This document shows positions 1 to 8,879 of a DNA stretch of 64,000 nucleotides, piece after piece. The DNA is taken from the NCBI GenBank assembly GCA_963789355.1, contig CAWBKK010000002.1, positions 186,001 through 250,000 of the forward strand. Reading direction: 5' to 3'. Positions within the stretch are counted from its first letter, which is position 1; each line of letters opens with the position of its first letter. This stretch comes from Gaiellasilicea sp963789355. Its GTDB lineage: Bacteria; Actinomycetota; Thermoleophilia; Gaiellales; Gaiellaceae. Position numbers and translations under genes: made by a program. The notes under the pieces are model-generated. The model worked only from the letters and a program-made list of their open reading frames with translations. It did not search any database and had not been told where the DNA came from.

Positions 1-63
1 CCGCCCTCGGTGGTCGTCCCGCCGCCCTCGGTGGTCGTCCCGCCGCCCTCGGTCGTCGTGCCG
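1..63 (-). repeat. 21-bp tandem repeat, three copies, in the cytochrome tail
   Basis: Three back-to-back 21-bp units at 1-21, 22-42 and 43-63. The first two are identical and the third differs at two positions. Each encodes the heptapeptide GGGTTTE. The array reaches the window edge, so copy number is unknown. Such repeats expand and contract by slippage and here form a flexible linker. Confidence 0.85.
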
Positions 64-476
64 CCGCCGGCCTCCGAGCCGCCGCCCTGCACGGGTAGGC
101 CGGCGACCGACGCCACGTAGGCAGCGACTGCGTCCGCGTCCTCGCCCGTGACGAGATCGGCAGGCATCCCGGGCGAGCCGGTGTTCGGCGACTCCATCGG
201 GTACGAGATCTGATCGCGCACGACTGCGCGAATCGTCCCCTCCCCGAGCCCGTCCTCGCGCGCCTGCACGAAGGCGTCGTCGAGGTTGGGCCCGATCACG
301 CCCGCCGAGCCCGCATCTGCGAGCACGTGGCACGACCCGCACCGTCCTTCGCCGGCGAACAGCTCCTTGCCGCGGCTCTCGTCACCGGCGTCCGAGAGAC
401 CGCCCGAGCCGCACCCTGTCGCGGCCAGGGCCGCGATCAGAACCGCGCAGGCGCCGACGAGCCCGCGCAGCGTCAC
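1..476 (-). CDS. c-type cytochrome lipoprotein (3' end outside window)
   Basis: Predicted exported mono-heme cytochrome c for electron transfer at the outer face of the membrane. The GTG start directly follows the TAG stop of the STAS gene. Residues 1-22 form a hydrophobic signal ending in a lipobox-like Ala-Thr-Gly-Cys22. The heme motif CGSCH lies at 46-50 and a likely axial Met at 104 in SPGMP. The C-terminus becomes a low-complexity GGGTTTE repeat that runs off the window, so the true end is unseen. The fold assignment is firm; the redox partner is unknown. Confidence 0.85.
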   Translation of the reverse strand, partial: MTLRGLVGACAVLIAALAATGCGSGGLSDAGDESRGKELFAGEGRCGSCHVLADAGSAGVIGPNLDDAFVQAREDGLGEGTIRAVVRDQISYPMESPNTGSPGMPADLVTGEDADAVAAYVASVAGLPVQGGGSEAGGGTTTEGGGTTTEGGGTTTEG

Positions 477-842
477 CTAGCTGGTGGACCCCGACGCCGC
501 CGACCCCGCCCCGACAGCCGCCTCGCGCGTCGGATGGATCGTGAAGACACGGTCGAGCCCGGTGATCTCGAAGATCTTGGTGATGTTTCGGTCGCTGCAG
601 ACGAGCGACAGCTGGCCCTCGTTCGTCCGCAGCCGCTTGACGCCACCGACGAGCACGCCCAGCGTGGTCGAGTCGATGAAGGTCGTGTTGCTGAGGTCGA
701 CGACGACGTCGCGACCGCCCTGATCGATCACCTCGAGCAGCTGCTGCTTGAACTCCGGCGCGGTGTAGAGATCGACCTCACCCGCGAGGGAGATCACGTA
801 CTGGTCGTCGCTCAGCTTCTCGGTCTTGACGTCGAAGTTCAT
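477..842 (-). CDS. STAS-domain anti-sigma factor antagonist
   Basis: A 121-aa SpoIIAA/RsbV-type protein. In this family the unphosphorylated form binds an anti-sigma factor kinase and frees a sigma factor; the kinase inactivates it by phosphorylating a conserved Ser. That site is Ser58 in FIDSTTLG. The rest matches the STAS fold: GEVDLYTAPEF at 21-31 and IFEITGLDRVF near 90-100, followed by an Ala/Ser/Gly-rich tail. No partner kinase or sigma factor is in the window. It lies 60 bp behind the TPR gene and abuts the cytochrome gene. Confidence 0.88.
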   Translation of the reverse strand: MNFDVKTEKLSDDQYVISLAGEVDLYTAPEFKQQLLEVIDQGGRDVVVDLSNTTFIDSTTLGVLVGGVKRLRTNEGQLSLVCSDRNITKIFEITGLDRVFTIHPTREAAVGAGSAASGSTS

Positions 843-902
843 GTGTTCGTGGCTCCCGGTTTCGCCGACAGAATGGTGCGGTCTTTCCGGTCGGAGCGGA
901 GT

Positions 903-1667
903 CTAACCGGAGGGCGACGGCGCCTGCGCGGCCTTCAGCTGCTGGATCTGCTGCTTGACGACCGAGGCGCTCGGGTCGTCCGGGGCGAGCTCGAGGAAGC
1001 GCTCGTACGCCGAGATCGCCGTCGTCGTGTCGCCGCTCTGCTGCGCCGCCTGGGCGAGCTCGAGCTGGATGTTCGGATCGCGAGGCGAGACGGTGGCCAG
1101 CTTGACGTAGGTCGACTGGGCGCTCTCGTAGGCCGCTTGCGCCTTCCCGTACGCGGCGCTGACCTCCTGCGAGGCCTGCGTCGAGATCGCCTCGTCGATC
1201 GGATCCGGCCCGAGCGTGGCGCCGTTGCCGAGGTCGAGCGGAACGGAGAAGGTCGTGCCGAACGTGAGGTAGCTCGCTCGGAGCTGTGCCAGCTGCGCGT
1301 CCTGGGCGAGCGCGTTCGCACGGGCGAGATAGAGGCCGGCGAGCTCGCGGAGGGCGTCCTCGTCGTTGGGGCTCTGCTCGGTGTACGCGCTCAGCACCGT
1401 GATCGCCTCGTCCGTCTGGCCGTCCTCCTGCAGCGCCGTCGCGAGGTCGCGCTTCGCCTCGGCGCTCTTCGGATTCTCCTTCAGCTGCTCGCGCGCGTCG
1501 CCCACCGAGAGGTTGCCGCTCGAGGAGCCGCTGTTGCCGCCGATCAGGTCGCCGAGCGACGCGTTCTGGTTCGCGCCGATCCCGAAGCCGACGAAGCCGA
1601 TCGCGAAGACGAGGGCGAGGAAGACGAACATCCACTTCGCGTGGCGGCGAAGCCGCGAGAAGAACAT
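903..1667 (-). CDS. membrane-anchored TPR protein
   Basis: A 254-aa protein with a basic N-terminus, one membrane segment at about residues 12-31, a Ser/Gly/Asn linker, and TPR-like helical repeats at about 60-110 and 185-245 (for example DPNIQLELAQAAQQSGDTTT). It probably scaffolds an extracytoplasmic protein complex; no specific partner is shown. The ATG was chosen because GAGGAG lies 3 nt upstream. It starts 14 bp after the amidohydrolase stop, so it belongs to the tat-amidohydrolase transcript. Confidence 0.8.
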   Translation of the reverse strand: MFFSRLRRHAKWMFVFLALVFAIGFVGFGIGANQNASLGDLIGGNSGSSSGNLSVGDAREQLKENPKSAEAKRDLATALQEDGQTDEAITVLSAYTEQSPNDEDALRELAGLYLARANALAQDAQLAQLRASYLTFGTTFSVPLDLGNGATLGPDPIDEAISTQASQEVSAAYGKAQAAYESAQSTYVKLATVSPRDPNIQLELAQAAQQSGDTTTAISAYERFLELAPDDPSASVVKQQIQQLKAAQAPSPSG

Positions 1668-1681
1668 CGTCTCCTCGATCG

Positions 1682-2989
1682 CTACGAGGTCGCTGTCGCG
1701 CTTGCGGGTGCTGGCTGCAGCATGCGGTCGCGCGCTCTTGACGCTGCGTCGATCAGCTCGTGCCATTCGCTTCCTCCTCTCTCGTATCTCGTCTGGCCGT
1801 CGACCAGGGTAGCCGTGATCCGCTCGGGCGATCCGCCGTAGACCACGGCGGCTGCGGGGTCCTCCCATGGTAGATACGGCGAGCCGGAAAGCGAGACGAT
1901 GGCGAGATCTGCGCGCTTGCCGGCGACGAGGGAGCCGGTCACCGCGTCGAGCCCGAGCGTGCGGGCGCCGCCGAGCGTCGCCAGCTCCAGCGCCTCGGTC
2001 GCCGAGAGCGCATCGGCGCGCTCGCCGCGAGCCCGCGCGAATGCGATCACGGTGCGCAGCTCCTCGAAGAAGTCGTGCGAGGGGACGGAGGAGACGCCAT
2101 CGGTGCCGATCCCGACCCGCAGACCGGCCGCACGCAGATCGTGGAGCGGCGCGATCCCGCACCCGAGCAGGGCGTTCGAGCGGGGACAGTGCGCGACCGC
2201 GACACCGTGACGGCCGAGGAGCGCGATCTCCTCGGGGTCGATCTTGACGCAGTGTGCTGCGGCCACGCGCTCGTCGAGCAGGCCGGCGGCGGCGAGGCTG
2301 CGGATCCCGCTCTCGCCCGCGGGCTCGACCAGCATCTCCGCGAACGGCTGCCATGGACCTTCCCCGCGCAGCAGCCAGTCGAGCTCGTCCTGGCTCTCGT
2401 TCAGGTGCGTCGCCACCGGCAGGTCGAGCCCCATGCAGGCCGCGTAGACCTCCGTCGAGCAGGTGTAGGGCGCGTGCGGCGAGACGCCGACCCGGACGCG
2501 CCCGGAGAGCGACGAGGCGATGTACTCGCGCTTCTGCTCGAACTGCCGCAGCGCGTCGGCGCCGTCCTGGCCGAAGACCTCGAGGTGCACGACCGCGCGG
2601 AGGCCGAGCTCGGCGCAGGCGTGGGCGCTCGCGCCCGTGAACGCCAGATCCCCGACGGTCGTGATCCCCGAGCGCAGGCACTCGGCCGCGCCGAGGCGGG
2701 CGATCGCCTCCATGTCCGCCCGCTCGAGCCGCCGCTTGCGCTCGACGTGCGTCGAGATCCAGGGGCCGAAGGAGAGCCCGTCGCCGAAGCCCGCGTAGAC
2801 GGCGTATTCGAGGTGCGTGTGCGCGTTGACGAAGCCGGGCACGATCGCGGAGTCCGGGAAGCGCTCGCCCTCGCCGAGCTCGTCCACGGTGCCCACCGCC
2901 GCGATCACGCCGTCCTCGATCGCGACGGCGCCGTTCGCGATCGGCGCGCCCTCCACCGGCAGCACCCAGTCGGCGGAGAGAACCCTCAC
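1682..2989 (-). CDS. amidohydrolase-superfamily deaminase (SAH/chlorohydrolase type)
   Basis: A 435-aa cytosolic metal-dependent deaminase of the TRZ/ATZ/MtaD branch. Visible metal ligands are His57 and His59 (NAHTHLE), a His in VATHLNE, a His in AAHCVK and the Asp of GTDGVSS. Likely substrates are S-adenosylhomocysteine, methylthioadenosine or aminodeoxyfutalosine; sequence alone does not decide. The GTG start overlaps the tatC stop by 4 nt (GTGA), indicating coupled translation. Confidence 0.82.
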   Translation of the reverse strand: MRVLSADWVLPVEGAPIANGAVAIEDGVIAAVGTVDELGEGERFPDSAIVPGFVNAHTHLEYAVYAGFGDGLSFGPWISTHVERKRRLERADMEAIARLGAAECLRSGITTVGDLAFTGASAHACAELGLRAVVHLEVFGQDGADALRQFEQKREYIASSLSGRVRVGVSPHAPYTCSTEVYAACMGLDLPVATHLNESQDELDWLLRGEGPWQPFAEMLVEPAGESGIRSLAAAGLLDERVAAAHCVKIDPEEIALLGRHGVAVAHCPRSNALLGCGIAPLHDLRAAGLRVGIGTDGVSSVPSHDFFEELRTVIAFARARGERADALSATEALELATLGGARTLGLDAVTGSLVAGKRADLAIVSLSGSPYLPWEDPAAAVVYGGSPERITATLVDGQTRYERGGSEWHELIDAASRARDRMLQPAPASATATS

Positions 2990-3759
2990 TCGGCCGCCCA
3001 GCGCGAGGGCTCGTCGGTGAGATTCCAGCGCTTCTCCATCACGGTGGAGAGCCAGATCGAGAGCTCGAAGAGCAGGAAGAGCGGCACGACCTCGAGCGCG
3101 AGCGAGACCGGGTCGACCGTCGGAAGCAGGATCGCGAAGACGAGCATCCCGAGCATCCCCACCCGTCGGTTGCGGCGCAGCTTCGCCGCCGTCAGGACGC
3201 GAAGGCGGACGAGCGCGAGGATGAAGATCGGCATCTGGAACGCGAGCCCGGTCGCGAGCAGCGTCACGGTCACGAAGGAGAAGTAGTAGCTCGCCCGGAT
3301 CTGCACCTGGAAGACGTCGTCGTTGAAGTTGGTCAGGAACTCGAGCGCGCGCGGCATCACGACGAAATACGAGAACGCGACGCCACCCGCGAACAGCACC
3401 GTCGCGAACGTCGCGAAGACGGCGACGGTGCGCTGCACGCTCGTCTCGATCGCCGGCGCCAGAAAGGCCCACAGCTGGTAGAGCAGGATCGGCAGGGTCA
3501 CCGCGACGGCGGCGGCGAGGCTCACCTTCACCGCGGTCGTGAACGGCTCGACGACGCCGAGCGTGATCAACTCCTTGTCGTCGGGGAGCGGCCGGCTCAG
3601 CCACTCCACCAACCGCTCCTGGAACGCGAACGCGACGATGAAGGCGGGCGCCAGCGTCAGCAGGCTGATCAGGAGCCGGCTGCGCAGCTCCCCGAGATGC
3701 TCGACGAGCGTGGCTTCCTCGCCGTGCTGTAGCCGCCGCGGCAGACGCTTCAGAGCCAT
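2986..3759 (-). CDS. tatC: Sec-independent protein translocase TatC
   Basis: A 257-aa polytopic membrane protein, the receptor of the twin-arginine export pathway for folded proteins. Family marks are LVEHLGELRSRL at 18-29, the cytoplasmic signal-binding region, then VEPFTTAVKVSL, YQLWAFLAPA and ILLPTVDPVS. Six membrane segments can be drawn. It follows tatA by 24 bp and overlaps the amidohydrolase start. Together tatA and tatC make a minimal Tat system; no tatB is visible. Confidence 0.96.
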   Translation of the reverse strand: MALKRLPRRLQHGEEATLVEHLGELRSRLLISLLTLAPAFIVAFAFQERLVEWLSRPLPDDKELITLGVVEPFTTAVKVSLAAAVAVTLPILLYQLWAFLAPAIETSVQRTVAVFATFATVLFAGGVAFSYFVVMPRALEFLTNFNDDVFQVQIRASYYFSFVTVTLLATGLAFQMPIFILALVRLRVLTAAKLRRNRRVGMLGMLVFAILLPTVDPVSLALEVVPLFLLFELSIWLSTVMEKRWNLTDEPSRWAAE

Positions 3760-3783
3760 GTCGTCAGAGACTAGTGGCCGAGG

Positions 3784-4026
3784 CTAGGAGACTTCGCGCT
3801 CGCGCGCCTGCTGCTGCGCGACTGGCTGTTCCTCGGCGGGAGGGAGCTCCTCGGCGAGCCGGTGGTGCACGGCCTCGTCGTCGTCCTTGCCCGAGATCGA
3901 GTCCTTGAACTCGCGCATTCCCCTGCCGAGCGAGCGGCCCATCTCGGGCAGCCGCTTCGGGCCGAAGATGATCAGCACGGCGACCAGCAGGATGACGAGC
4001 TCCGTGACTCCGATTCCGAGAGGCAT
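3784..4026 (-). CDS. tatA: Tat translocase pore subunit TatA
   Basis: An 80-aa protein with one N-terminal membrane helix (about 5-21), the family hinge FGPKRLPEMGRSLG at 21-34, an amphipathic helix and an acidic/Gln-rich tail. It oligomerises to form the Tat pore with TatC, encoded next. A minus-strand hexamer TACAGT (4034-4039) ends 7 nt before the ATG, so the mRNA is probably leaderless. It heads the six-gene minus-strand run. Confidence 0.93.
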   Translation of the reverse strand: MPLGIGVTELVILLVAVLIIFGPKRLPEMGRSLGRGMREFKDSISGKDDDEAVHHRLAEELPPAEEQPVAQQQAREREVS

Positions 4027-4079
4027 GACCCGCACTGTACCACCGTTTGTCCAAGGCTCACCCCGGGGACGAAGCCGGA

Positions 4080-5093
4080 ATGAAGCAGCCCATCTCGAAT
4101 CAGGTGATCGTGATCGCCGGCGCGTCGAGCGGCGTCGGCCGCGCAACCGCCCGCGCTGCCGGCGCGCGAGGAGCGAAGGTCGTCGTCTCCGCGCGGAACG
4201 GCGAGGCGCTCGCCAACGCGGTCGAGGAGATCGAGTCGCGCGGCGGCGAGGCGCTGGCCGTGCAGGCGGATGCGACGAGCGAGGCCGACGCCCAGAACCT
4301 CTGCGCACGGGCGGTCGAGCGCTTCGGCAGGATCGACACGTTCGTCGCCACCGTGATGGTGACGGTCTACGCCGAGGTCGACCGGCTGGAAGCAGACGAG
4401 CTGCGGCGTGTCCTGGAGGTCAACTTCCTCGGCCGCGTCCACGCCTACCGCGCCGCGCTGCCGCACCTGCAGGCGAGCCGCGGCACCTTCGTCGACGTGA
4501 ACTCCGGCCTCGCCTACCGCGGGATCCCGCTCCAGGCGGCGTACTGCGCCTCGAAGGCGGCCGGCCGCGCGTACTTCGAGTCGGCCCGCGTCGAGCAGGA
4601 GAAGCACGAGACCGGGGTCGACATCAGCCTGATCCTTCCGGGTGCGATCAACACGCCGCAGTTCGACCGCGGTCGCCAGAAGCTCGGCCTGCAGCCGCAG
4701 CCGGTGCCGCCGATCTACCAGCCCGAGCTCGTCGCGGAGGCGATCCTCTACTGCGCCGAGCGCCCGCAGCGCGAGCTGCCCGTCAGCTGGGCGGCGCAGA
4801 AGCTCCTCTGGGGCCAGAAGCTCTCGCCTCGCGCAGGCGACCTCGTCCTGCGCCGGACCGGCTGGAAGGGTCAGACCACGGGGGAGCCGAAGCCTGTCGA
4901 CTCGCCCGACAACCTCTGGCAGTCCCTGCCGGGGGACCCGGGGGCGCACGGCCGCTTCGACGCTCGCTCGCGCAACTCGAGCGCGTGGACCGCAGCCAGG
5001 CTGCGCCTGGGTAAGATCGGAGGGATCGCCGTGCTCGCGGTTCCGTTCGCGGCGGCGGCGATCGGCTACCATGGAGTCACGAAGCGGCGCTGA
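4080..5093 (+). CDS. short-chain dehydrogenase/reductase
   Basis: A 337-aa NAD(P)-dependent oxidoreductase. The cofactor motif GASSGVG lies near residues 14-20, the catalytic Ser in VNSGLAYRG, and YCASK supplies the active Tyr and Lys. The family core ends near 250; the extra C-terminus ends in a hydrophobic stretch (GGIAVLAVPFAAAAIGYHG) that may anchor it to the membrane. I chose the ATG over a TTG 33 nt upstream because it starts just before the Rossmann strand. Substrate unknown. Confidence 0.85.
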   Translation: MKQPISNQVIVIAGASSGVGRATARAAGARGAKVVVSARNGEALANAVEEIESRGGEALAVQADATSEADAQNLCARAVERFGRIDTFVATVMVTVYAEVDRLEADELRRVLEVNFLGRVHAYRAALPHLQASRGTFVDVNSGLAYRGIPLQAAYCASKAAGRAYFESARVEQEKHETGVDISLILPGAINTPQFDRGRQKLGLQPQPVPPIYQPELVAEAILYCAERPQRELPVSWAAQKLLWGQKLSPRAGDLVLRRTGWKGQTTGEPKPVDSPDNLWQSLPGDPGAHGRFDARSRNSSAWTAARLRLGKIGGIAVLAVPFAAAAIGYHGVTKRR

Positions 5094-5129
5094 AAGCCGC
5101 ACGAATCCTGGGAAAGAGGGATCACAAGC

Positions 5130-5924
5130 TTGGCGTTTCTGGAGATCAAGAATCTGCACGTCGCGCTCGAGGACGGCACCGAGATCGTGAAGGGAGTCGA
5201 CCTCGCGGTCGACCTGAACGAGAAGCACGCGATCATGGGGCCGAACGGCTCCGGCAAGTCGACCCTCGCCTACGCGCTGATGGGTCACCCCTCCTACGAG
5301 ATCACCGAGGGACAGATCCTGGTCGACGGAGTCGACGTCTCCGAGCTCGGCGCCGACGTGCGCGCGCAGAAGGGCCTCTTCCTCGCCTTCCAGTACCCGC
5401 ACGCGATCCCCGGCGTCACCGTGACCAACTTCCTCCGGAGCGCGATCAACGCGATCCGGAAGGCGAAGGCCGGCGGCAAGGACGACCCGATCCCGGTCAA
5501 GGAGTTCCGCACCCTGATCCTCGCCGCGATGGAGCGGCTGAAGGTGCCGCGCGAGCTCGCGTCGCGCTACCTCAACGACGGCTTTTCGGGCGGCGAGAAG
5601 AAGCGCGTCGAGATCCTCCAGATGGCGCTGCTACAGCCGAAGATCGCGATTCTCGACGAGACCGACTCCGGCCTCGACATCGACGCGCTCCGGATCGTCG
5701 CCAACGGCGTCAACGAGCTCGTGACCGCCGAGATGGGCGCCCTCGTGATCACCCATTACCAGCGGATCCTCAACTACGTCACCCCCGATCACGTCCACGT
5801 GTTCGTCGGCGGCAGGATCGTCGAGAGCGGCGGGCCGGAGCTGGCCCAGCGCCTCGAGGCCGAGGGCTACGACGCCTGGCTGCCCGCAGTTGATCCAGCA
5901 GAGCAAGAAGGGGTGGCAGCGTGA
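5130..5924 (+). CDS. sufC: Fe-S assembly ATPase SufC
   Basis: A 264-aa ABC-type ATPase that powers the SufBCD scaffold for Fe-S cluster building. Walker A is GPNGSGKST (about 38-46), the signature FSGGEKKR and Walker B IAILDETDSGLD. The start is TTG, preceded by GGGAAAGAGGG, and gives the usual family N-terminus MAFLEIKNLHV. Its stop overlaps the sufB start by 4 nt. Confidence 0.96.
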   Translation: MAFLEIKNLHVALEDGTEIVKGVDLAVDLNEKHAIMGPNGSGKSTLAYALMGHPSYEITEGQILVDGVDVSELGADVRAQKGLFLAFQYPHAIPGVTVTNFLRSAINAIRKAKAGGKDDPIPVKEFRTLILAAMERLKVPRELASRYLNDGFSGGEKKRVEILQMALLQPKIAILDETDSGLDIDALRIVANGVNELVTAEMGALVITHYQRILNYVTPDHVHVFVGGRIVESGGPELAQRLEAEGYDAWLPAVDPAEQEGVAA

Positions 5925-7342
5925 CCCAGACCGAGAACGAGGTCGTCAAGGAGATCCGCTCCGAGTACCAGTACGGCTTCTCCAACTCCGACGAGGCCGA
6001 AAACTACTTCTTCAAGTCCGGCCGAGGCCTCTCGCACGAGCTCGTCGAGGCGATCTCCGAGCACAAGAACGAGCCCGACTGGATGCGGAAGTTCCGGCAC
6101 AAGAGCCTGGACTACTTCCTCGCCCGCCCGCTCCCGACGTGGGGCGGCAACGTCGCCGAGATCGACTTCGACAACATCTACTACTACATCAAGCCGACCG
6201 AGAAGCAGGCCTCGAAGTGGGAGGATCTGCCGGCCGACATTCTCGACACCTGGGACAAGCTCGGGATCCCGGAGGCGGAGAAGAAGTACCTCGCCGGCGT
6301 CGGGGCGCAGTACGAGTCGGAGGTCGTCTACCACAAGCTCCAGGCCGACCTCGAGGCGCAGGGAGTGCTCTTCCTCGACATGGACTCCGGGCTGCGCGAG
6401 CACGAGGACGTCGTCAAGCAGTACTTCGGGACGATCATCCCGCAGAACGACAACAAGTTCGCCGCGCTCAATTCCGCGGTCTGGTCGGGCGGCTCCTTCA
6501 TCTACGTGCCCCCGGGCGTCAGGATCGAGCTGCCGCTGCAGGCCTACTTCCGGATCAACGCCGAGAACATGGGCCAGTTCGAGCGGACGCTGATCATCGT
6601 CGACGAGGACGCCTACGTGCACTACGTCGAGGGCTGCACGGCGCCGATCTACTCGTCCGACTCGCTCCACAGCGCGGTCGTCGAGATCGTGGTCAAGCCG
6701 CGCGGCCGCTGCCGCTACACGACGATCCAGAACTGGTCGAACAACGTCTTCAACCTCGTCACCAAGCGCGCCGTCGCCTACGAGGACGCGACGATGGAGT
6801 GGGTCGACGGCAACCTCGGTTCGAAGCTGACGATGAAGTACCCCGCGATCTGGCTGATGGGCCCGCGCGCCCACGGCGAGGTGCTGTCGATCGCGTTCGC
6901 GGGCAAGGGCCAGCACCAGGACGCGGGCGGCAAGGTCGTCCACGTCGCCCCGAAGACCACCTCCGTGATCACCTCCAAGTCGATCTCGAAGAACGGCGGC
7001 CGAGCCGGCTACCGCGGCCTGCTCGAGGTCGCGAAGGGCGCCACGGGCGCGAAGTCCAAGGTCGTCTGCGACGCGCTGATCCTCGACGACGAGTCGCGCT
7101 CCGACACGTACCCGTACATCCGCGTGGACGAGAACGACGTCGACCTGGGCCACGAGGCGACCGTCTCCAAGATCGGCGAGGAGCAGCTCTTCTACCTGAT
7201 GAGCCGCGGCCTGACCGAGGCGGAGGCGAGCGCGATGATCGTCTCGGGCTTCGTCGAGCCGATCACGAAGGAGCTCCCGCTCGAGTACGCGGTCGAGATG
7301 AACCGGCTGATCCAGTTGCAGATGGAGGGCAGTGTTGGCTAG
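5921..7342 (+). CDS. sufB: Fe-S scaffold protein SufB
   Basis: A 473-aa SufB, the main scaffold on which the Fe-S cluster forms together with SufD and SufC. Family blocks include YYYIKPTEKQASKWEDLP, GSFIYVPPGVRIELPLQAYF and the C-terminal EEQLFYLMSRGLTEAEA. GTG start overlapping the sufC stop (GTGA). The first VOC gene begins 11 nt before its end. Confidence 0.97.
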   Translation: MTQTENEVVKEIRSEYQYGFSNSDEAENYFFKSGRGLSHELVEAISEHKNEPDWMRKFRHKSLDYFLARPLPTWGGNVAEIDFDNIYYYIKPTEKQASKWEDLPADILDTWDKLGIPEAEKKYLAGVGAQYESEVVYHKLQADLEAQGVLFLDMDSGLREHEDVVKQYFGTIIPQNDNKFAALNSAVWSGGSFIYVPPGVRIELPLQAYFRINAENMGQFERTLIIVDEDAYVHYVEGCTAPIYSSDSLHSAVVEIVVKPRGRCRYTTIQNWSNNVFNLVTKRAVAYEDATMEWVDGNLGSKLTMKYPAIWLMGPRAHGEVLSIAFAGKGQHQDAGGKVVHVAPKTTSVITSKSISKNGGRAGYRGLLEVAKGATGAKSKVVCDALILDDESRSDTYPYIRVDENDVDLGHEATVSKIGEEQLFYLMSRGLTEAEASAMIVSGFVEPITKELPLEYAVEMNRLIQLQMEGSVG

Positions 7343-7721
7343 CCCGGTGACGGGCGTCGACTTCGTCGCCGTCCCGTCCACCGACTGGCAGCGCTCGCGG
7401 GTGTTCTACGTCGACACGCTGGGCCTCCGGCCGGACGAGGGCCGCGACGCCGAGTTCTGGGTCGGCGAGACGTGCTTCGGGATCTACGAGCCGACGACGT
7501 TCGGGTTGGAGTTCGCGCCGCAGAAGACCGCGCACCTCGCCCTCCACGTCGAGGACATGCCGGCCGCGCGCTCCGAGCTCGAGGCGAAGGGCGTCCAGTT
7601 CGCGGGCGACACCCTCGACACGGGTGTCTGCTTCATGGCGTTCTTCGAGGACCCCGACGGCAACGCCCTGATGCTCCACCATCGCTACGCGCCGCGCGAG
7701 GCCTCGCGCAGCGACTCGTGA
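7332..7721 (+). CDS. VOC (glyoxalase/dioxygenase-fold) protein, copy 1
   Basis: A 129-aa single VOC domain with paired beta-alpha-beta-beta-beta modules. The GTG start lies inside the end of sufB, so the two are translationally coupled. The C-terminal DPDGNALMLHHRYAPR has Met where metal-dependent glyoxalases carry their last Glu ligand, so classical glyoxalase chemistry is doubtful. It may bind a small ligand or protect an intermediate; function unknown. Confidence 0.8.
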   Translation: MLASPVTGVDFVAVPSTDWQRSRVFYVDTLGLRPDEGRDAEFWVGETCFGIYEPTTFGLEFAPQKTAHLALHVEDMPAARSELEAKGVQFAGDTLDTGVCFMAFFEDPDGNALMLHHRYAPREASRSDS

Positions 7722-8095
7722 TCACGGTCGAGCGCACCGACTTCGTGTCCGTGCCGGTCGCGGACATGGCGCGGTCACGGGAGTTCTACGGCGAGACCCT
7801 CGGCCTGCCGCCGGTCGGCGACCCCGAGGGCGGCTGGCCCGAGTTCCAGCTCGGCGAGAACGTGTCGCTGTACCTGATCGACCCGACGAACATCGGCCAG
7901 GAGTTCACGGCGCCGCACAGCTCGCACATCGCCCTTCGCGTCGCGGACGTGAGCGCTGCGCGGGCGGCACTCGAGGCGAAGGGCGTCGAGTTCGAGGGCG
8001 ACGTCCTCGACACCGGCGGCTGCCACATGGCCTTCTTCACCGACCCGGACGGCAACGCGCTGATGCTGCACCGTCGCTACGCGCCGCGCGCCTGA
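7718..8095 (+). CDS. VOC-fold protein, copy 2
   Basis: A 125-aa paralogue of its two neighbours: same length, same FYGETLGL-type block, same DPDGNALMLHRRYAPR end. GTG start overlapping the previous stop by 4 nt. The end-of-domain Glu is again Met. The three copies probably arose by tandem duplication and could form hetero-oligomers; inferred from layout only. Confidence 0.8.
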   Translation: MITVERTDFVSVPVADMARSREFYGETLGLPPVGDPEGGWPEFQLGENVSLYLIDPTNIGQEFTAPHSSHIALRVADVSAARAALEAKGVEFEGDVLDTGGCHMAFFTDPDGNALMLHRRYAPRA

Positions 8096-8460
8096 TGCAG
8101 ATCGAGCACGTCGACTTCGTCTCGTTCCTGACCCAGGACATCCAGCGTGCGCGCAGCTTCTACGCCGAGACGCTCGGGCTCGAGGTCGAGACCGAGGGCG
8201 AGCACGACCTCGAGTTCCGATGCGGCCAGGTGACGCTCGACGTCTTCGATCCGTCCAGCATCGGCCAGCCGTTCGCGCCCTCGCCCGCCGGGTTGGCGCT
8301 GCGCGTCCCCGACGTCGCCGCTGCGCGCGCCGAGCTCGAGGGCAAGGGCGTGGCGTTCGACGGCGAGACGATCGACACGAGCGTGTGCCACCAGGCCTTC
8401 TTCAAGGATCCGGACGGCAACTCGCTGATCCTGCATCGGAGGTACGCGCCGCGTGGCTGA
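8095..8460 (+). CDS. VOC-fold protein, copy 3
   Basis: A 121-aa VOC domain starting at the ATG of a TGATG overlap with copy 2. It keeps a His near the N-terminus (EHVDFV) that can be a metal ligand in the superfamily, but ends DPDGNSLILHRRYAPR without the usual Glu. The most diverged of the three. The next gene starts 8 nt before its end. Confidence 0.8.
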   Translation: MQIEHVDFVSFLTQDIQRARSFYAETLGLEVETEGEHDLEFRCGQVTLDVFDPSSIGQPFAPSPAGLALRVPDVAAARAELEGKGVAFDGETIDTSVCHQAFFKDPDGNSLILHRRYAPRG

Positions 8461-8866
8461 TGTGGTCGGCACCGGTACCGCTGAGGACCCCTGGCTCCTG
8501 AAGACGCCGCCCGGCTCCTCGGAGTACGAGCTCTACCGCGACGAGGCGGCCGACCCGCCGGCGCTCGTCTGCCAGGTCGGCTCGACGAAGCTGAGCTACC
8601 ACCTGCGCGCGATCGAGGATCTCCACGCGCTGCTGAAGGCGCACGGCGACTGGATGCCGCTCGGTGCCGCCGACGAGCAGAAGCCCGCGGCCGAGGGCAG
8701 CGTCGAGGCGTGGGCGCGCTCGGAGGACAACCCCGTCGGCGGCTGGTACGGGCTCCGCAAGGGCTATCGTGGCCGCTTCGGGATGTACATCCCGCCCGTC
8801 CTCGAGGCGCTCGGGCTCGCGGAGCTGACGCACGAGAAGCGCAACAACCAGATGAGGGCGCTATGA
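8453..8866 (+). CDS. conserved hypothetical protein in the suf operon
   Basis: A 137-aa soluble protein I know only as an uncharacterised actinobacterial family. Visible blocks are TPPGSSEYELYRDE, VCQVGSTKLSYHLRAIEDLH, GDWMPLGAADEQKPA, SVEAWARS and GGWYGLRKGYRGRFGMYIPPVLEALGLAE. No cofactor motif or membrane segment. GTG start inside the end of VOC copy 3; sufD begins 13 bp after its stop, so it is co-expressed with the Fe-S scaffold. Confidence 0.78.
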   Translation: MADVVGTGTAEDPWLLKTPPGSSEYELYRDEAADPPALVCQVGSTKLSYHLRAIEDLHALLKAHGDWMPLGAADEQKPAAEGSVEAWARSEDNPVGGWYGLRKGYRGRFGMYIPPVLEALGLAELTHEKRNNQMRAL

Positions 8867-8879
8867 CCTGGGAACACCA

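Noticed and set aside
1..63. Direct repeats that could suggest a CRISPR array
   Set aside because: Units are 21 bp, back to back without spacers and in frame, coding GGGTTTE; a protein low-complexity tail.
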